This document shows, in pieces, positions 1 through 13,061 of a DNA stretch of 64,000 nucleotides. The position numbers were made by a program, and so were the translations under genes. The stretch comes from Burhinus oedicnemus (lineage: Eukaryota; Chordata; Aves; Charadriiformes; Burhinidae), in assembly GCA_008921705.1 (NCBI GenBank), contig VFFE01007644.1, positions 482,060-546,059 of the forward strand. The letters run 5' to 3'. How positions within the stretch are numbered: the first letter of the stretch is position 1; each line of letters starts with the position of its first letter. The notes beneath the pieces were generated by a model, which saw only the letters and a program-made list of their open reading frames with translations, made no database searches and had not been told where the DNA came from.

Positions 1-3000
1 TTGGAATGGTACTCAAAGGATCATGTGCTGTGCAAAAGCTTTCTTGAACAAGAAGCTCAAAGGCTTTTGACATACTGTGGTACCCCAACCTCATATTCTC
101 TGTTTCTGGGGCCATAAGTTAAACTGAGGATACTTAATATATTGAGAAAGCATAAACATTCAATAATAACAAATGTGAGAAGTTTATGCTTGCATCCAAT
201 AATATATTATCAGATTCTTGATTTTTTTTTTTCAGGTTTTATGAAAAAAATAATACTATCTCATGCAGAATTGTTTCAGAAGAGAAAAAGCTTTGCCTTT
301 TCTGATGTTTCAGAAATAAAGAAAATATTGTTATACACATCTGTATACGTTTATGTACATGTACATATGTGTGTATGCTTTTATTTTTTTACCTTCTTGA
401 TCTCCTAAGGTTAAATTTAAAAAGATAAATGAAGGCAGAAACAGAAGAATATGATAATAAAATCATCATATGGTTAGAAAAGTCTATTAAAAAAAAAAAG
501 AAAGAAAAAAAGCTTTTTGGAAACAACAGCAAAAAGTCATGGAAAATTTACATCCATTGTGTTAAGACCTGTCATGGCCTCTAAGTTTACTTTGCATTTT
601 CCTGACTTTTTAGTGTGAACTTTTGTTTTGAAGAAGGCAAAATAAAAAGCTCTTAAAATGTTGGTCATATAACAGCTTGTAATTTATGCAGATGTTGACC
701 AAGACCTCCATCTTCTAAGGAGCAGAAATAAAGCTATTATTTTAAGGCAGAAAAAAAGCATTTATATTCTGTGAATATGTAGTTTTTAATTCAAACACAG
801 AGAGATGGGAAGACAACACTCAGTTCACTTTCAGGCTTACCTAATTGGAAGTCTACACTTTCAATTATTCAGTAGCCCCGAACTCTTGAATAGTAATCTG
901 TGCTGCTTTCAGTCCTATGAAAACAAGCTTGCTTCTTTGAACAATCTGAATCAATAAATCTGATGGAAGATATAATCATCTTGAGAATGGAGGGAGGTGA
1001 GAGACTAGGGTCTGAAAGCAAAGATAAGGAAGAAGCTGCAGAAGAGTGTTAGTACAAATGTAAAATGTGAATCTTATTTACTTTGGGATCTGCTGACTGA
1101 TTTACTGCCTTAAGTATATGCTGTCATTAGCTTACAAAAATGTTCTCTCTTCATAACCGGTTCTTCTGTGACAGAGCCCCTTTCTGTTCACTTTATCAGC
1201 TCACACTGAAATATGCATTGTCTTGGAATGGTTTTTCTCTCCCCAGTGTCCCGGACCTACTGCTCTGTGCACATCCAAAGCTACATGTACTTCTGCCCTG
1301 GCAATCTGCAGAAGAAGAAACGCCATCTCACAGAAACCACAGATCTAGGTCGTAGGAGATCTGGATTCAGACACTGCTGCCACTGAGATCTTAAATACCT
1401 CTAGACATGACTGGATGAGGAGTTGCATGTGGACCAAATCCACAGTGGGATTTCAGCATGACTAGGGGTCTTTATTTTTGTGGTATCAAAGAAGACGAGA
1501 ATTTGTTATTAGAATAGCTTTGTATGTGTCACATATTTAGAGATACTAGCTCTTACTATATCTGCTTGGACATTTAAATGGATTTCCAGATCTTATACCT
1601 GATTTCCAACACTAGAGAGACCACTTTATGTTTTTTTCCCGTGTTTTTATACTTTAATTCCTTGTTCTGCAGAAAGGAGACAGTGAGACCTCCTTTATAT
1701 TACTCCTTGTCAGCTGGTAGGACAAGAATATTTCTTTCTTAAAGTATATTTTGCACCATGTAGTGTGATGGGGTTCCAGTCTTAGCCAGGGATTCCAGGA
1801 AATGCTCTGCATGCATAAATAGTGTAAATAAAATGTGGCTAATAACATCACAAAACAGAAACAATTGAGTGACCGCCTACTATGACAATCTTGTCTTAAG
1901 CGGGATACCTAGCCTACAAACAGGTGCTAATCACACAAGAGTTTGGGACAGACTAAGCTTGCCTTGGAGTGAGGCTGCCAAAAGGAAAGTGATGGCAAGA
2001 CAGACTGATGAGGGTATCATTCCAGTCTCTTTAGATCATGCTGTGCTGGTCCTTGGTACACCTGGGCCAGCAAAGGTACAGTCTTGTCATGAGTGTGAGT
2101 GGTGTCTAGACACCAAGACAGGAGTGGGAGGAGAGGAAGGTCTGGATTTGTTCAGGGTAGATAGGTACTAAACTGAGCTATAGGATGGAACGTGTGATTT
2201 GAGACAGAGAAAAGAGTTGAAACCTTGTCTAACGAACAACAACAACAACAAAAAGCAGGGGGAGAGCTCACTTCCTGCCAGATTTATGTGCAGAACTCCC
2301 ACTGATGAGAATGGCAGTCTGAGCATAGAATAACGTGCTTGGGGGAAAAAAATCAGAAGAAGGTCATTGCTTAGCAAATACCTATAAAATGAATTTAAAT
2401 GCTGTCCTACTGTGATTCATCTAAAGTTTGATCTAAAGTTCATTAAAGTCCAAGGAAGTCTCTCTACTGACTTTGGTGAAGTTTCAAATCAGGCACTAGA
2501 AAGGATATCATTTATACTGAGAAAGCAACATTTTGTTGTGCGCCCAAAATGATGCTTCCCTGTAATTTTCTTGAAAGGTAAAAACAAAATAAAACTTTGA
2601 CAATACATTTATAAGCCCAGCATTTAATCTGTGATACACAGTGTTTATGTCTATGATGGAAAATGACAGTAACAGAACACTCCAGAATCCTAGGATAAAA
2701 GCCTGATCTTTCTGGGGATGAATTTGTACATTGGAATCACCAATCCCTGCCACATGAAGATCTCATATTGTATATGCTGACTTTAATCCATATTCAGAAA
2801 CACAGAAATGTCTTAAAGAAACTGCTGTTTAATGCTGTCTGGATCCAGGGATAGCTAAAATTTAACACCTCCGATTTGTGTAGTGTTTTGACTATGTATA
2901 TATAATTTGACTGACTTCTTCTTTTTGTTCAGAAATTAAGATGAAATAATGTTACTTTTGTAGGCAAAGTGAGTGGGTCAGATTCTCATGGAGTGATACT

Positions 3001-5355
3001 TTCTTAAAAAAGCATCCGACTCAGTATTTCTTGCTGCATATTTTTATTGTGACCCAGGATGTTTTTTGTAAGAGATGGGGGGGGGAGTTACATTCCTTTA
3101 GACTCAGTTGCACTTTGAGATACTGTAGTAAAATCCTTTTGACTTCCTTATACAATTAAGTAGCCCCAGTGGGACTTCCTTTTCCAGGTTAACAGCAGCT
3201 TTTTGTGTGAACGTGCAGCTTCACTGTTTGACAGTCACTTCAAAAAAGTCTCTTTGAGGTATATTTTTCCTCCCTCTGTTATGATGAAATGCTTCATTCT
3301 GTACATTAACAAGATGTGCTAGAGCAGATCACATGAAAAAAACTTTTAAAACTGAGAAATATACTGCTGCTATTACTTGACAAGATATTGAATGCAACCA
3401 TGAACTTGAGATTTCCATCAGCGCTTGAGAATAGGATGAAGAATGATCTTTCATTAATACTCTATGAATGGAAATATGGATCACAAAGCAAATCATGAAA
3501 AGTCCCTTATTTTATGCTGTCACTACTTGTAGGGAAAGCAATATGCGTTACACGCAGGTTATGTCTATACTACTACTCAAAACTGGCAAGGGGACCATTC
3601 TCTGGCCCTGATGGCACGTGGTACAGCTCGGATCATGTTCATTTGATTAAACATGCCAGAAATGAGCCTTTATACTGCTGCTTGGGAACCAGCCCCTAGT
3701 CAAGGCTGTCTCTTGAGCCGTGCTCAGGCATTGTCCTGGCTGCACTTGCTGTCCCAGACCAAAACCTTCCCAAAGACCATACAAAGAGTTGAGGACAGTC
3801 ACAGCCCCATTCTTGATCCATACCCTGACCCTGTTTCATTTCCTCATACAGATTCAGCCAGAGATGAGAACAGAAAGAATCAGGACATTCCACCAATAAC
3901 CAGTGGTGGTCTGCATTTCCCAAGGCAGCTATTTATCTAAGTAAATGTAGATCGTGAAACAAGAGTTTATTTTTTAAGGAAAATTGTCCTTTTCTAGGAT
4001 GAGCGCCAGGTGGTTTGTTTGAAAGGATGATGAATTATATGGCTTACAGAAATTCATTGTACTAACATTACCTTCTAATGTTGTTATGTAGGTTGAAACA
4101 GATTCTTTTACAGCTAGAATATCACAGAAGCCAACTGTAAATTATTGCCTATATAGCTGTATACAGTATCTATACAGTAGCATGCTAAAGTTTGGGGACA
4201 TTTTAATTTTATTTCCTTTTTACTGAATCATGGTGTCACTTACATTTAGCTGAAAGATATTGTTCTTCAAATATGCGTGAAAAAGAAGAACAAAAAGACA
4301 GCAGTTATATTTACTTCCAAATACCCTACATTGATCACAATCTATATTTTGTCTGAGCAGCATTTCCTCTGGGTTTTTTATGCTATGTCTCTTTTACTCC
4401 TTAGTTAGTAGCTCCACCTTGAGAGAAGAGTCTTGTTGGAGCGGTTCAGGGAACTTTTCTCAGGAATGAAGGAAGACATTCTAATGAATCATCAACAAAT
4501 TTTAATTAAAGAAGGAAATCTGTCAAACAGACAATTATTGGAGTGAACTGTGCATCATCCTCTTACTGCCTTCTCATGGCTTTCTGATTCCCCTGGCCCA
4601 TCAGGGTAGGAGAGTGGTGAGAGATGCAGCCCCGGCTGCCTACAGAAAGCACAAGTTGCCTTTGGGCGCTACGCAAGTGCAGTGGTGTGCTCTGTGTTCT
4701 GCTACACTGAGGACTTCGCCTCAGGCCACAGGGGAAAAGACAGTAGCTCCTTGCACCTTTTATTGACTATACGTGCACCTTTTGTTGACTATACGTGGTA
4801 GAGAAAAAGGAGGGGTGATCTGGAGTTTTCCCAGGCTATGCTGTCATGGGAAGGATGAGAGAGAGTATGAGGGTTTAAGCCATGCCATGGCATTTTCCCT
4901 TAGGTTCAGGGAATGGGGCAATTTTAATTCCTGGAATACATATAGACTCAAGAGTTGGGGACAATAGTCAGATCTCTATACACAAAAATTAGCTTGTCAT
5001 ACCCACTAATATTCCGAGAGTGTTAAATAAACGTTTGAAGCTAGAGCCACAAAGAAATTGAGATTCTTAACTAAGAATACGATCCAGAACTACAGAGACA
5101 ATAAATAGGGCAATGCTAGTTTCAGATTTCCAAGCTATTCTAAAAATAATACAGCAGTTCTGATTTCTCATGCGGTGGCAGACAGCCTGGAGTTGTACTA
5201 CTTATGCCTTGAGCTACTATGAGACCACCCTGTCTTTTTGGCTTAGGATTGCTTTTCAGGTGGAGAGGTTTGTATGCAGCCACATGGACGCTACTTCTGT
5301 CAAACGTCCAGGCATTCATTGGACATTTGTCCACTGTAGGTGGAACCGAGTATCT
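1..5355. other. AT-rich noncoding DNA, no gene seen
   Basis: Short open frames occur on both strands, but none shows a domain, signal peptide, compositional bias or splice context that would support coding. Visible low-complexity pieces are A-rich runs near 490-510, a CAA-rich stretch near 2228-2252 and a run of nine G at 3077-3085. Around 2425-2500 there is a phrase of the type found in decayed ancient amniote repeats (ctgactttggtgaagttt), too short to assign. A tandem duplication at 4753-4796 is listed separately. Most likely intergenic or intronic sequence. Confidence 0.7.
4753..4796. repeat. 22-bp tandem duplication, two copies
   Basis: Two head-to-tail 22-bp units starting gcacctttt and ending gactatacgt differ at a single base (A versus G at the tenth position). 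There is no sign of further copies on either side. It looks like a recent local duplication, perhaps by replication slippage, and may be length-polymorphic. No function is suggested. Confidence 0.85.
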
Positions 5356-5582
5356 TAGAATCAGAGAATGGCTGAGGTCAGCAGACCATCTGGAGACGGT
5401 GTAGTCCAACGCCTCTGCTCAAAGCCAGGTCAGCTGGAGCAGGCTGCCCAGGACTGTTTGAGTTTTGAACATCTCTACAGCTGGAGGCTCCAAAACCTTT
5501 CTGGGCAGCCTGCCTCCAGCATTTGACCAACCTCACAATAAAAGTGTTGTCTTGCAGAATGTTTGCATAGACTGAAATTCAA
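5356..5582 (-). mobile_element. CR1 LINE fragment, 3' end, minus strand
   Basis: Read on the plus strand this is the reverse complement of the CR1 3' region. A degraded tail (tagaatcagagaatgg) comes first, then the conserved block gtagtccaacgcctctgctc, then gagcaggctgcccaggactg, a segment resembling the common gttttgaatatctccaa block, and cctttctgggcagcctg. The order and spacing match avian CR1 copies, which are usually 5'-truncated like this one. Similarity fades near 5560-5582, so that edge is approximate. The copy is diverged and noncoding. Its position between unremarkable AT-rich stretches suggests simple insertion. Confidence 0.88.
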
Positions 5583-8500
5583 GAAAGTCAGAGAATTATA
5601 AAAATACAAGTGATAGACTTTTTCTCTGAGAAGGATTTATTTATGCAGTAAAAGTAAAAATATATTTTGCCTGGCAATGCAAGATGGATATAGAAAGGCT
5701 GAGGGTCTAGTAAGTAAGATATCAAGGAGAATGAGATTGAATTAATTTTCCTCTGATTCCTGACTTTTGCAAGAATTTAAAATTATCCCAGCTCTGCATT
5801 CCTTATTCCTAAAAGAATATTCATATTTATTTTCTGGAATATATGTTTCTATTTCATGTAGATAATGTGAGTTGGATTCTCTTCCATTCATCAAAACAGA
5901 ACAACAGGCTTAATTCCATTCTTAATAGCATAGAAATGTTGTAGAGAGAGGAATTTTGTTTCAGAACGGAGCAAAGTGAAAACTTTTTGCTCTATCGAAA
6001 ATGTAAAAAGAACACTATATCTACATACTGAATTAAAATAAAGGAACAGTTTAGTTTTAACTGTAGAACTATTTAACATTTTTAAAGTTGTATTAGCTTC
6101 TGACTAGTTTCCTCTGCTTTTTTTTTTTCAAGTATAGGTGATGTAAATAATGTGAGTTTTAAATAATTTTGATACTATCAAAATGCATTTGGGAGGGGCC
6201 CAAATTTATTATTCTGTTAAAAAACCTCTTAATTCCTTGAATAAAAGGTTTGGGGGTTTGGGTTTTTTTTGTTTGTGGGTTTGTTTTTGGTTTTTTTTTT
6301 TCTTTCTGTTACTAAATCTGATTAGGAAACACAGGAATAATTTGATGTATGATGGAACAGAGCAGGAACATGTCCACATCAGTTAATGTATTTATTTATT
6401 CCATCACGTATAAAATAAAATAAAAGAATGTGGTTTGTGCAGTATGGGAAGACAGAAGTGCTTTTCTTTTCTGCTGTCTGGAAGTTCTTTATCAAGACCT
6501 GAACTAAACTCTTCTGCCTCATTATGTTTCTTCCTCCACTTCTAAAATACTTTTGAAAATTAGATGGTTCATATTGGAATAGTTTCCTGTGAGCTATTAA
6601 GAATAAATAATTGGATAAGGGAATATCAACTGTCTCGGCAAATCTCACTAATTTAAAAAACGCTTACCTTGTCTAGTTAACTGGATTAATACTCTCAGAA
6701 TATAATGGTTTTCAGGAGCTGTGCAAATGATAAAACTTCAGTACAGAAATTGCATTGCTGCAGCCACATGCAGGTATTCAGTAATGGAATTGGGATTTTT
6801 GTTGGCAGTCTGGAGTATTTCAGACTCGTGGAAGCAGTCAGGGAAGTCCTAACACTTTTAAGGTGACTTTGTAATTGAATCGGTATGATTCAGATCCATG
6901 TTGAATGTAGCCGTGAAGATGGAATCTTGTCTTGAAAAGCAAAGAACGTAATATGCACCTCATGCCCTCACCCCATGGTCTCCTCAGGCACTCCAAGAAA
7001 AGTGAAAACTCCCTCTCTTTCCCAAACTCAGCCTTAAAATCCAGGTCAAGGAAAGCAAATGGAGAGCTGGTAACTAGGATTCATTTTTATTTGTATGGGC
7101 TACCTTAAGTTCAGGGCAAGAAGACTGAATGAAGGACCAGGAACCAGGACTATTTAGGTATCTGTGCGTGTATTTGTTCTCACATGAATATAACACATAT
7201 CAGTGTCAGGCGTTGCACGCTGCAGTTATAAAGACAGTTTTCCCCCAGCTTTTGAACCACAGAGAGCAACTTTTACATGCCAGCACTACCTCTATTCTCA
7301 TTCTTCAAGTCCTGAATTACTTTTTCTTTAAAAAGGGCATCCTCCATAGGACATGAATGGCCTTTGAATGCCAGCTCAGCTGGATCTGAGTGAAACTTGA
7401 CTTTAATTCCCTGCTATAGAAAGGAAGAAGTCGAAGCTGGGAAGAAAAACAAGGTTTTGAAATGTATCTTGCATTTATGAAGAAACTATAGGAACCACAT
7501 TGAGAAGGCGATGATCTTTAGTCTCACAAACAGGGCCAGTAAATCTGTGTTTTGTTTATTAGGAAGGAATCACTGTAGGACACCTGGAACGAAAACAATG
7601 AAATGTGCTCTGTGTTTAGTAAGGGTACAAATCCTTAAGTCGATGCACAAAGGCAACTTAGCACGTACTTTGTCTGCTAGTGCCACTGAGTCATGCTTGC
7701 TTGCTTGGATGCCAAGACATGTTTTCAGCGGAGGGAAAGACTCACTGAGCTAGCACAGTAGCTCAGCAACCTGATGATAATGTTTCAGAAGATCGTGACT
7801 CAAGACAGGGCACCCTAGGTTTGGTCACAGATTTATCCTTTTGTGTCAAACAGCAGGGTTTTTTTTGTACCAGTCTCCATGGTGATGAGTTTGACCGTCA
7901 CTCCTGGGACAGCACTGAGAGCAGTTTTACAAAGCTCACCTTGGCAGATTTACCATCACTGCTATGTACCACAGAAATCAGTGACAGCAAGCTATTGACA
8001 CACTGAACTGCAGAAAGTCGCTATCTTCCCATTTGAGGTATAAAAAAAAGCATTTCCTCATCTGGTAGGCCATCTGAACTGCTTATTACCAGCAAAAATA
8101 TTTCCTGTCAGATGTTATCTAGACAACTATAGAATACAAGTCAGTCTTACTTTTGCCAAGGAAATTAAAAGGGAGCTGACCTAGAACGTATCAAAAACTG
8201 TAAAACACAATTTGCTGCTCTTTTACCTAGTCAAATACCTCAATCTCTGCCTTTCCTTTTTCCTCATTATCCAAATTATATGGTAAATCAAAGAGGGAGA
8301 GGTCAACTGAATTAAATTAAATCTCAAAGCAGGTGCGAGAGGGTGAAAACTGGATGTCAGTTTGACTGTCAGAGCTGATACTATTGCATGTCCCAGAAGA
8401 ACTCAGTATTCTGGAAGAGTGTGTGGCAGTAGAATACCAGAAAAATATTTATTTCATTAAATAAATATAAATGTAGACAGTTTGAAATCAAGATCATTTT

Positions 8501-9904
8501 AATTCTCCTTTGGGTGGGATGATATGTTTGTTTCTGTGAATCAGGATTTTCATCCAGCTGAGATTCCCAGAGAAGAGTAAAACTTTTTATATGATTTGCT
8601 AGTGCAGCTGAGAAGTACAGACAAATTTGCCACCGTGCCAGGCCATTCTGAAGGACTGAGAAAAAATAGCAACTGTGCAGCCTTTGCTTGGGCAGAGAAG
8701 GCTGAATGCATAGCATTTATAGCAGTTTGGTGGCAAAATTTGTAGCTGACCATAAAGATCTCAGACAGCTTATCTCCCCCACAAAACCATTAAGGCAATC
8801 TGTGCTGTTACTAGATTGATCTATTAATTATAAAATTACATATGTACCTTTGAGCTATACATAATATGTACATTTCATGCATTTATTCTGTTATAAGAGC
8901 ATACTGAAATACAAAACCTTAGGACTGCACAAACATGTCTATATGTTAGCGGACCTGAAAAGTAAAAGTCAATATCGATGTGTAAGGGATTTCTGAACGT
9001 ATCAACCCCTCCTAAACTTTGGACTGTAAGTGGAGATTCCTCTAAGTGTAGGTTTTAGCTGCATGCCATCTGTTTAGGTTCTAGATGTGGATGTGTGTGG
9101 TTAAACATTCTTGGACTTTGCAAACCTTAAAGTATATTGAGAAATCAGTATATGGATTCCCACACTGCTGAATTCGTAGAAATGCTGACAGTTTCACAGA
9201 ATGCAATAAAGCTTTGCAAGATGTGACATTTGTTGCATCTGTGATGTTTTTTGCGTATGATTTACACATGTCCATATGAAGATGGATTATGCACTTACAC
9301 CACACACATTTTCTTTCCCCTAAATATTTTCAAGAATTTCTTATGTAAGCACTCTCATAGTCTGGTAAAGTTTAATCCAGTGTCTTGCATATGTTCAATG
9401 TAGGTAGAAAATACAGGCTTTTAGGCTTTGAGCAGAAGAAGTGCTTGTCGAGTTGACATGCATATAATTACTGAGACCACTAATGCCGGGAAATGTGATC
9501 ATAGGCAGATGTGAACTATTTTACACATGCAAATGGATTTGAAAAATTACTTTGCATGATTATGATGGAATTTACGCAAGCATGCGTCATTGAGCACATC
9601 AGGCATAAATTAGGCTGCTTTGCAGTAGTCACAGATTTTCAATTTTATGTGACACTGTGGAAATGCAGTTATACCACGCTGAAAACAATCTTCCATCATA
9701 TGGTACAGAATTAGTTTCATCTGAAACCGCACTGTTTAACTTCTGGAGTGTGCACAAATGTGACGTCTGTATGTGTCATGACACACAGCATTTAACAGGC
9801 AGAGAATATACACATGCTTCTGTTGTGGAAATTTATGCATGCAGCTTTTCCCTGGCTTTTTGGATGGGATTTGGATCTGGATTAAAATATCTAGATGGAG
9901 GTGC
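5583..9904. other. AT-rich noncoding DNA, no gene seen
   Basis: No convincing coding sequence, RNA gene or recognisable transposon was found. The region contains a G/T-only tract at 6247-6301 (listed separately) and scattered poly-T and poly-A runs. Open frames such as 8381-8716 on the minus strand and 7511-7753 on the plus strand encode sequences with no motif I recognise. They look like chance frames. Confidence 0.65.
6247..6301 (+). repeat. G/T-only low-complexity tract
   Basis: Fifty-five consecutive bases contain only G and T, with G runs of 2-5 separated by T-rich spacers. The reverse complement is an A/C tract of the same style as those at 30865-30889, 35248-35281 and 50015-50058, so it may be a decayed retroposon A-tail or simple-sequence expansion. 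The G runs could allow a weak, irregular G-quadruplex, but the long T spacers make this doubtful. Confidence 0.75.
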
Positions 9905-10200
9905 CCGTATGTGAGTTAGGTGTCTAAACTCCCACTACAGGCTGTGGCGACAGGGAGCTCAGTTCAGTCGCCCACATTCAGCTGCCTGGTGTCATCCGTG
10001 TGCTGCTAGGATATGTCCATCTGGTCTCCAACAAAAGCACAGATCTCCAACAGATCTGCCACCCCCGTGTGGTGTCAAAGACACGTGAGAGCGTCTCAGA
10101 TGTCACCACACAGCTACCTTTCGGTAGCACCTATGTTTGGAGTCCTAGATCTCCATTAACTGCAGTGGGAGCTTAGGGAACCATCTCTCACGAATAACCT
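9905..10200. repeat. Foldback (MITE-like) unit with inverted ends
   Basis: A 17-bp word at 9924-9940 (ctaaactcccactacag) reappears inverted at 10160-10176 with two mismatches. The similarity continues outward more weakly: gtgag at 9911-9915 is matched by ctcac near 10186-10190. The inside contains a GC-richer segment unlike its surroundings, including a second caacagatctgcc-type phrase. Words of the form cactgcagtgggagcttagg recall old amniote repeats built around ttaggcacctaa and caatgggag motifs. I infer a decayed nonautonomous DNA transposon or similar foldback element. The family is not identified and the outer edges are approximate. No target duplication was found. Confidence 0.45.
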
Positions 10201-11284
10201 GTATTCAGACACCCTTGTTCAGATATCTTGAAATGAACTACGCCTTCAGTATTTTGATCTTCTGAGACAATGCAAATGAAATAGATGAAAAAGCAAGTAT
10301 TCTGGTTCAGTCCTGTTGTAGCATATCTCAAATGTTCAAATGGATACAGCATGTTTTCTTATATTCACTAATATTTATGGCAAAAATGTTTCCCTATCCC
10401 TTTAAAAAGATTTGTCTCCTGCTAAACTTCATTAATTTATGCACCACATACATTTAATAAGATAAAATTTCATCTAAAATGGTAGCAAAAGAGATGAAAA
10501 CCAGAAAGTATTATGTTTTATTTTATTTTCTGTCATTATTTTTAGTATTTTTAGGGTTGTACTTCAAAATAGGTTCCTGTAAGGAAAGAAACATAGACTT
10601 TGTAGGTAGCGTACATCTTATTGTCAGCAAATATAATTCTTGCTATAATGACAATTTTCTGTGAATTTTAAAGCAATATTTTGTAAATGAATATTCAGTA
10701 ACATTTACTATCAGCCTGAAAGGGCAAGAGTCAGAAGAGATAAACAGAGGTACATTAGAAAGAGTTCTTTATGCTCATTGTCAGCTTATTGTCTTTCTGC
10801 TGCAATGTTAACTCTTTGCTGGTCAAAGGGAGGTGCTTCCTCAAAATAACATTTTAACGTAGTTGTCACTGCTTTTAAGTATTGCAGCTGCTGGGCTTTG
10901 CCAGACATCTCAAAATATTATCTTCCTTTCTGATTATGTAAGTATGTTAACTGTTTCTTTACTGATTTCTAACGATATTTGCTGAGATACAGATCCCATA
11001 AAGGCAAATGACCAGTTCACCACGAAAAATAGTATCTTGTGGTTGCCATACTATCTCCCACGATCAACAAAGAAAGAGTGTCTCCAATTCAAATACAAAA
11101 TCTATATGCAAGCTAAATGTTCATCACTAATCAAAATCTGTCTTTTCTAAAGCATCCACGAAGCCTTAAAAACACAGGTTTGTACAAAAGAATCCCACAT
11201 CTACTCCAGACCATTATCCTGCTTTAAGAGTAAATTAAAAAAGAAAAACGCATTTCCAGTATATACCAAACTTAAAGTCTCTGA
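10201..11284. other. AT-rich noncoding DNA, no gene seen
   Basis: No coding frame with recognisable features, no RNA gene and no clear repeat was seen. The only open frame of note, 10479-10664 on the plus strand, encodes a short hydrophobic stretch of about 25 residues. That is common by chance in T-rich DNA. Confidence 0.6.
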
Positions 11285-11417
11285 CTCTGGAGGCATTCCA
11301 AACCCACCTGGATGCCGTCCTGTGCAACCTGCTCTAGGTGAACCTGCTCTGGCATGGAGATTGGACTAGATGATCTCCAGAGGTCCCTTCCAACCCCTGT
11401 GATTCTGTGATTCTGTA
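11285..11417 (+). mobile_element. CR1 LINE fragment, extreme 3' end, plus strand
   Basis: The segment runs from ctctggaggcattccaaacc through cacctggatgccgtcctgtg, caacctgctctaggtg, ggactagatgatctccagag and gtcccttccaacccctgtg to the tail gtgattctgtgattctgt. The tail is two copies of the 8-bp CR1 terminal unit and fixes the 3' end at about 11417. Only about 130 bp of the element is present, a typical severe 5' truncation from incomplete reverse transcription. There is a small local repetition in which the phrase around cctgctct appears twice, as in many CR1 copies. It is noncoding 3' UTR. Confidence 0.95.
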
Positions 11418-12125
11418 ATGGACAAACCTAAACTTTTTGTATTTCCGTGTATCAGCAATGTACGACAGTAATTAAAAGGATTAATAAACTTCCTGAGCCT
11501 CAAAATAAGACTTACACTTGACAGCCTTTGAAAATGGTGGAGAAGTGAGCTTAAAAACTCTCTTGAACTTCTATGTCTTCTGTTGCAGAACAGAAGGATC
11601 TAGTTGCATGAGAATCAAATGCCAGCTTTGCTGTAAGGGATAAATATCATAGTTAAATCTGTAATACACTGTACACGTTTGTTACAGAGAAGAAATCCAC
11701 TCTAAATCAGACTCCCATTAGAGACAAAGAAATGCAGCAGGTAGATGGATAACTTGAATCAATACAGGGGATGTAAGCGTTTTACTAAATAGAAGGATTC
11801 ACTAGCATGAATGAAAAACAATTCAGCATGTAGCACCTACTGCTGCTGTAGGCTCCCAAAAGAACCTTCCACTGGTGTTAACAAGAGCTTTGTGTGAGTA
11901 AGGATCAGCTCACAGAAGGTAACTTCACTGAGTATCTTTAAATGGGAAATTCATACCACTGTTTTTCTTTCATCCTGAGCTATAGGCACGGGGGTGAAAT
12001 TTAACCCAAAGTGCTGTATTTGAGAATAGACCAGAATGTCATCAAATAAATATTTGTTGGCTTAGCAAATAATATGGATAAACCATCAAAGCCCTCAGTG
12101 CATCAGCAGGTCGTAATTGTCCTGT
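11418..12125. other. AT-rich noncoding DNA, no gene seen
   Basis: Ordinary AT-rich sequence lies between the CR1 tail and the GC-rich island that follows. No open frame, RNA gene or repeat that I can support was found. Confidence 0.6.
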
Positions 12126-12630
12126 AATGTCTTTCTGCATACTCTTCTTCTGCCCCTTCTGCCCCTCTCCTCATCCCAAGGGCTTGGCTGCCTGTGTTCA
12201 GGATCTGCTCTGACCTGGTGCAGATGTGCCGGGAAAGCTTGGAGCTGACTGCCAGGAAAGCAGCTCTGCTGTGAGAAGGAGCCAGGAGAAGCATCGCTCT
12301 TGCCCTCCAGCTGTGCGCCCCCTGCCCACGAGTCAGGAGCTGCATTTGCACCACCTGTGGTTCTTGCCTGAGCTCCTTGCAGGCATGCTGTGCCCAGCTT
12401 TGTGCCTGGCCTCTCTTGCCTGGCTGGCTGGATCTCAGACCCGAAGTGTCACTGCCAGCGTGCCCGGCTATCCCTGGGCTATTCCAGCCCCACTCTGCTC
12501 TCCATCTTCAGGCAGGGTGGGACTGGACCCCATGCTGGGGAGGGCACTGCCCTGTTTGCCTTGCTGTTGCCACAGCTTTCAGCTCCCTGTCCTTTGCAGG
12601 GCAGCTCACCCTTAATCCTCCCTAACCTGA
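12126..12630. other. GC-rich, CpG-poor island of unknown origin
   Basis: This block is conspicuously richer in G and C than its flanks, with phrases such as ctgtgcccagctttgtgcct and tccctgtcctttgcagggca. Open frames overlap it on the plus strand (12226-12615, 12377-12625, 12390-12710) and on the minus strand (12103-12354). Open frames in several phases reflect the lack of TA-rich stops rather than coding. CpG is sparse, so it is not a classical CpG-island promoter. It could be an internal piece of an old retroelement (a CR1 5' UTR or an ERV internal region) or a gene-derived relic. I cannot identify it. A CR1 fragment begins about 430 bp downstream. Confidence 0.5.
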
Positions 12631-13061
12631 AGATCACAGGCTGTATTTTTAGTTATCTTGATCATGGGAAGTGCTCTTGCTTATCAGATGTTCAGAAAAT
12701 GGATGTTTGATCAATACTATAGGCATCACAGGGCATTGGCCAATAGATTCAAAGTGTTCCTCATCTCATTACAAGCAGTGCTTGATTATTGGTGTCAATA
12801 ATCCTTACCTGCATTTATTCTTATTAATTAGGCAGTACAAGCTTAAATAGTGCTATGTAATGACCGCTCCTCTAGAAGAAATGCTCTGCAATGTCAAAAG
12901 GTTATCCGTTAAAAATTTCAGAAAAATAAGCTTTTACTGAGTGCTCTGAAGTTGTCAGTGTCAATGCAAAGGAGAAGCAAGAACTTCTTAGCTTTTAAAT
13001 TACCATCTAACTAAAACAGAACTAGTAATGACACTATAGTATTAACTATAGTATGACACTG
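12631..13061. other. AT-rich spacer, no gene seen
   Basis: AT-rich DNA lies between the GC-rich island and the next CR1 copy. At 13032-13053 the word actatagta occurs twice in direct orientation immediately upstream of the CR1. This could be chance or debris of the insertion site. Confidence 0.55.

Noticed and set aside
12226..12615. 129-codon plus-strand frame
   Set aside because: It lies in a GC-rich island where three plus-strand frames and one minus-strand frame are open at once. The openness reflects composition, and no protein family is recognisable.
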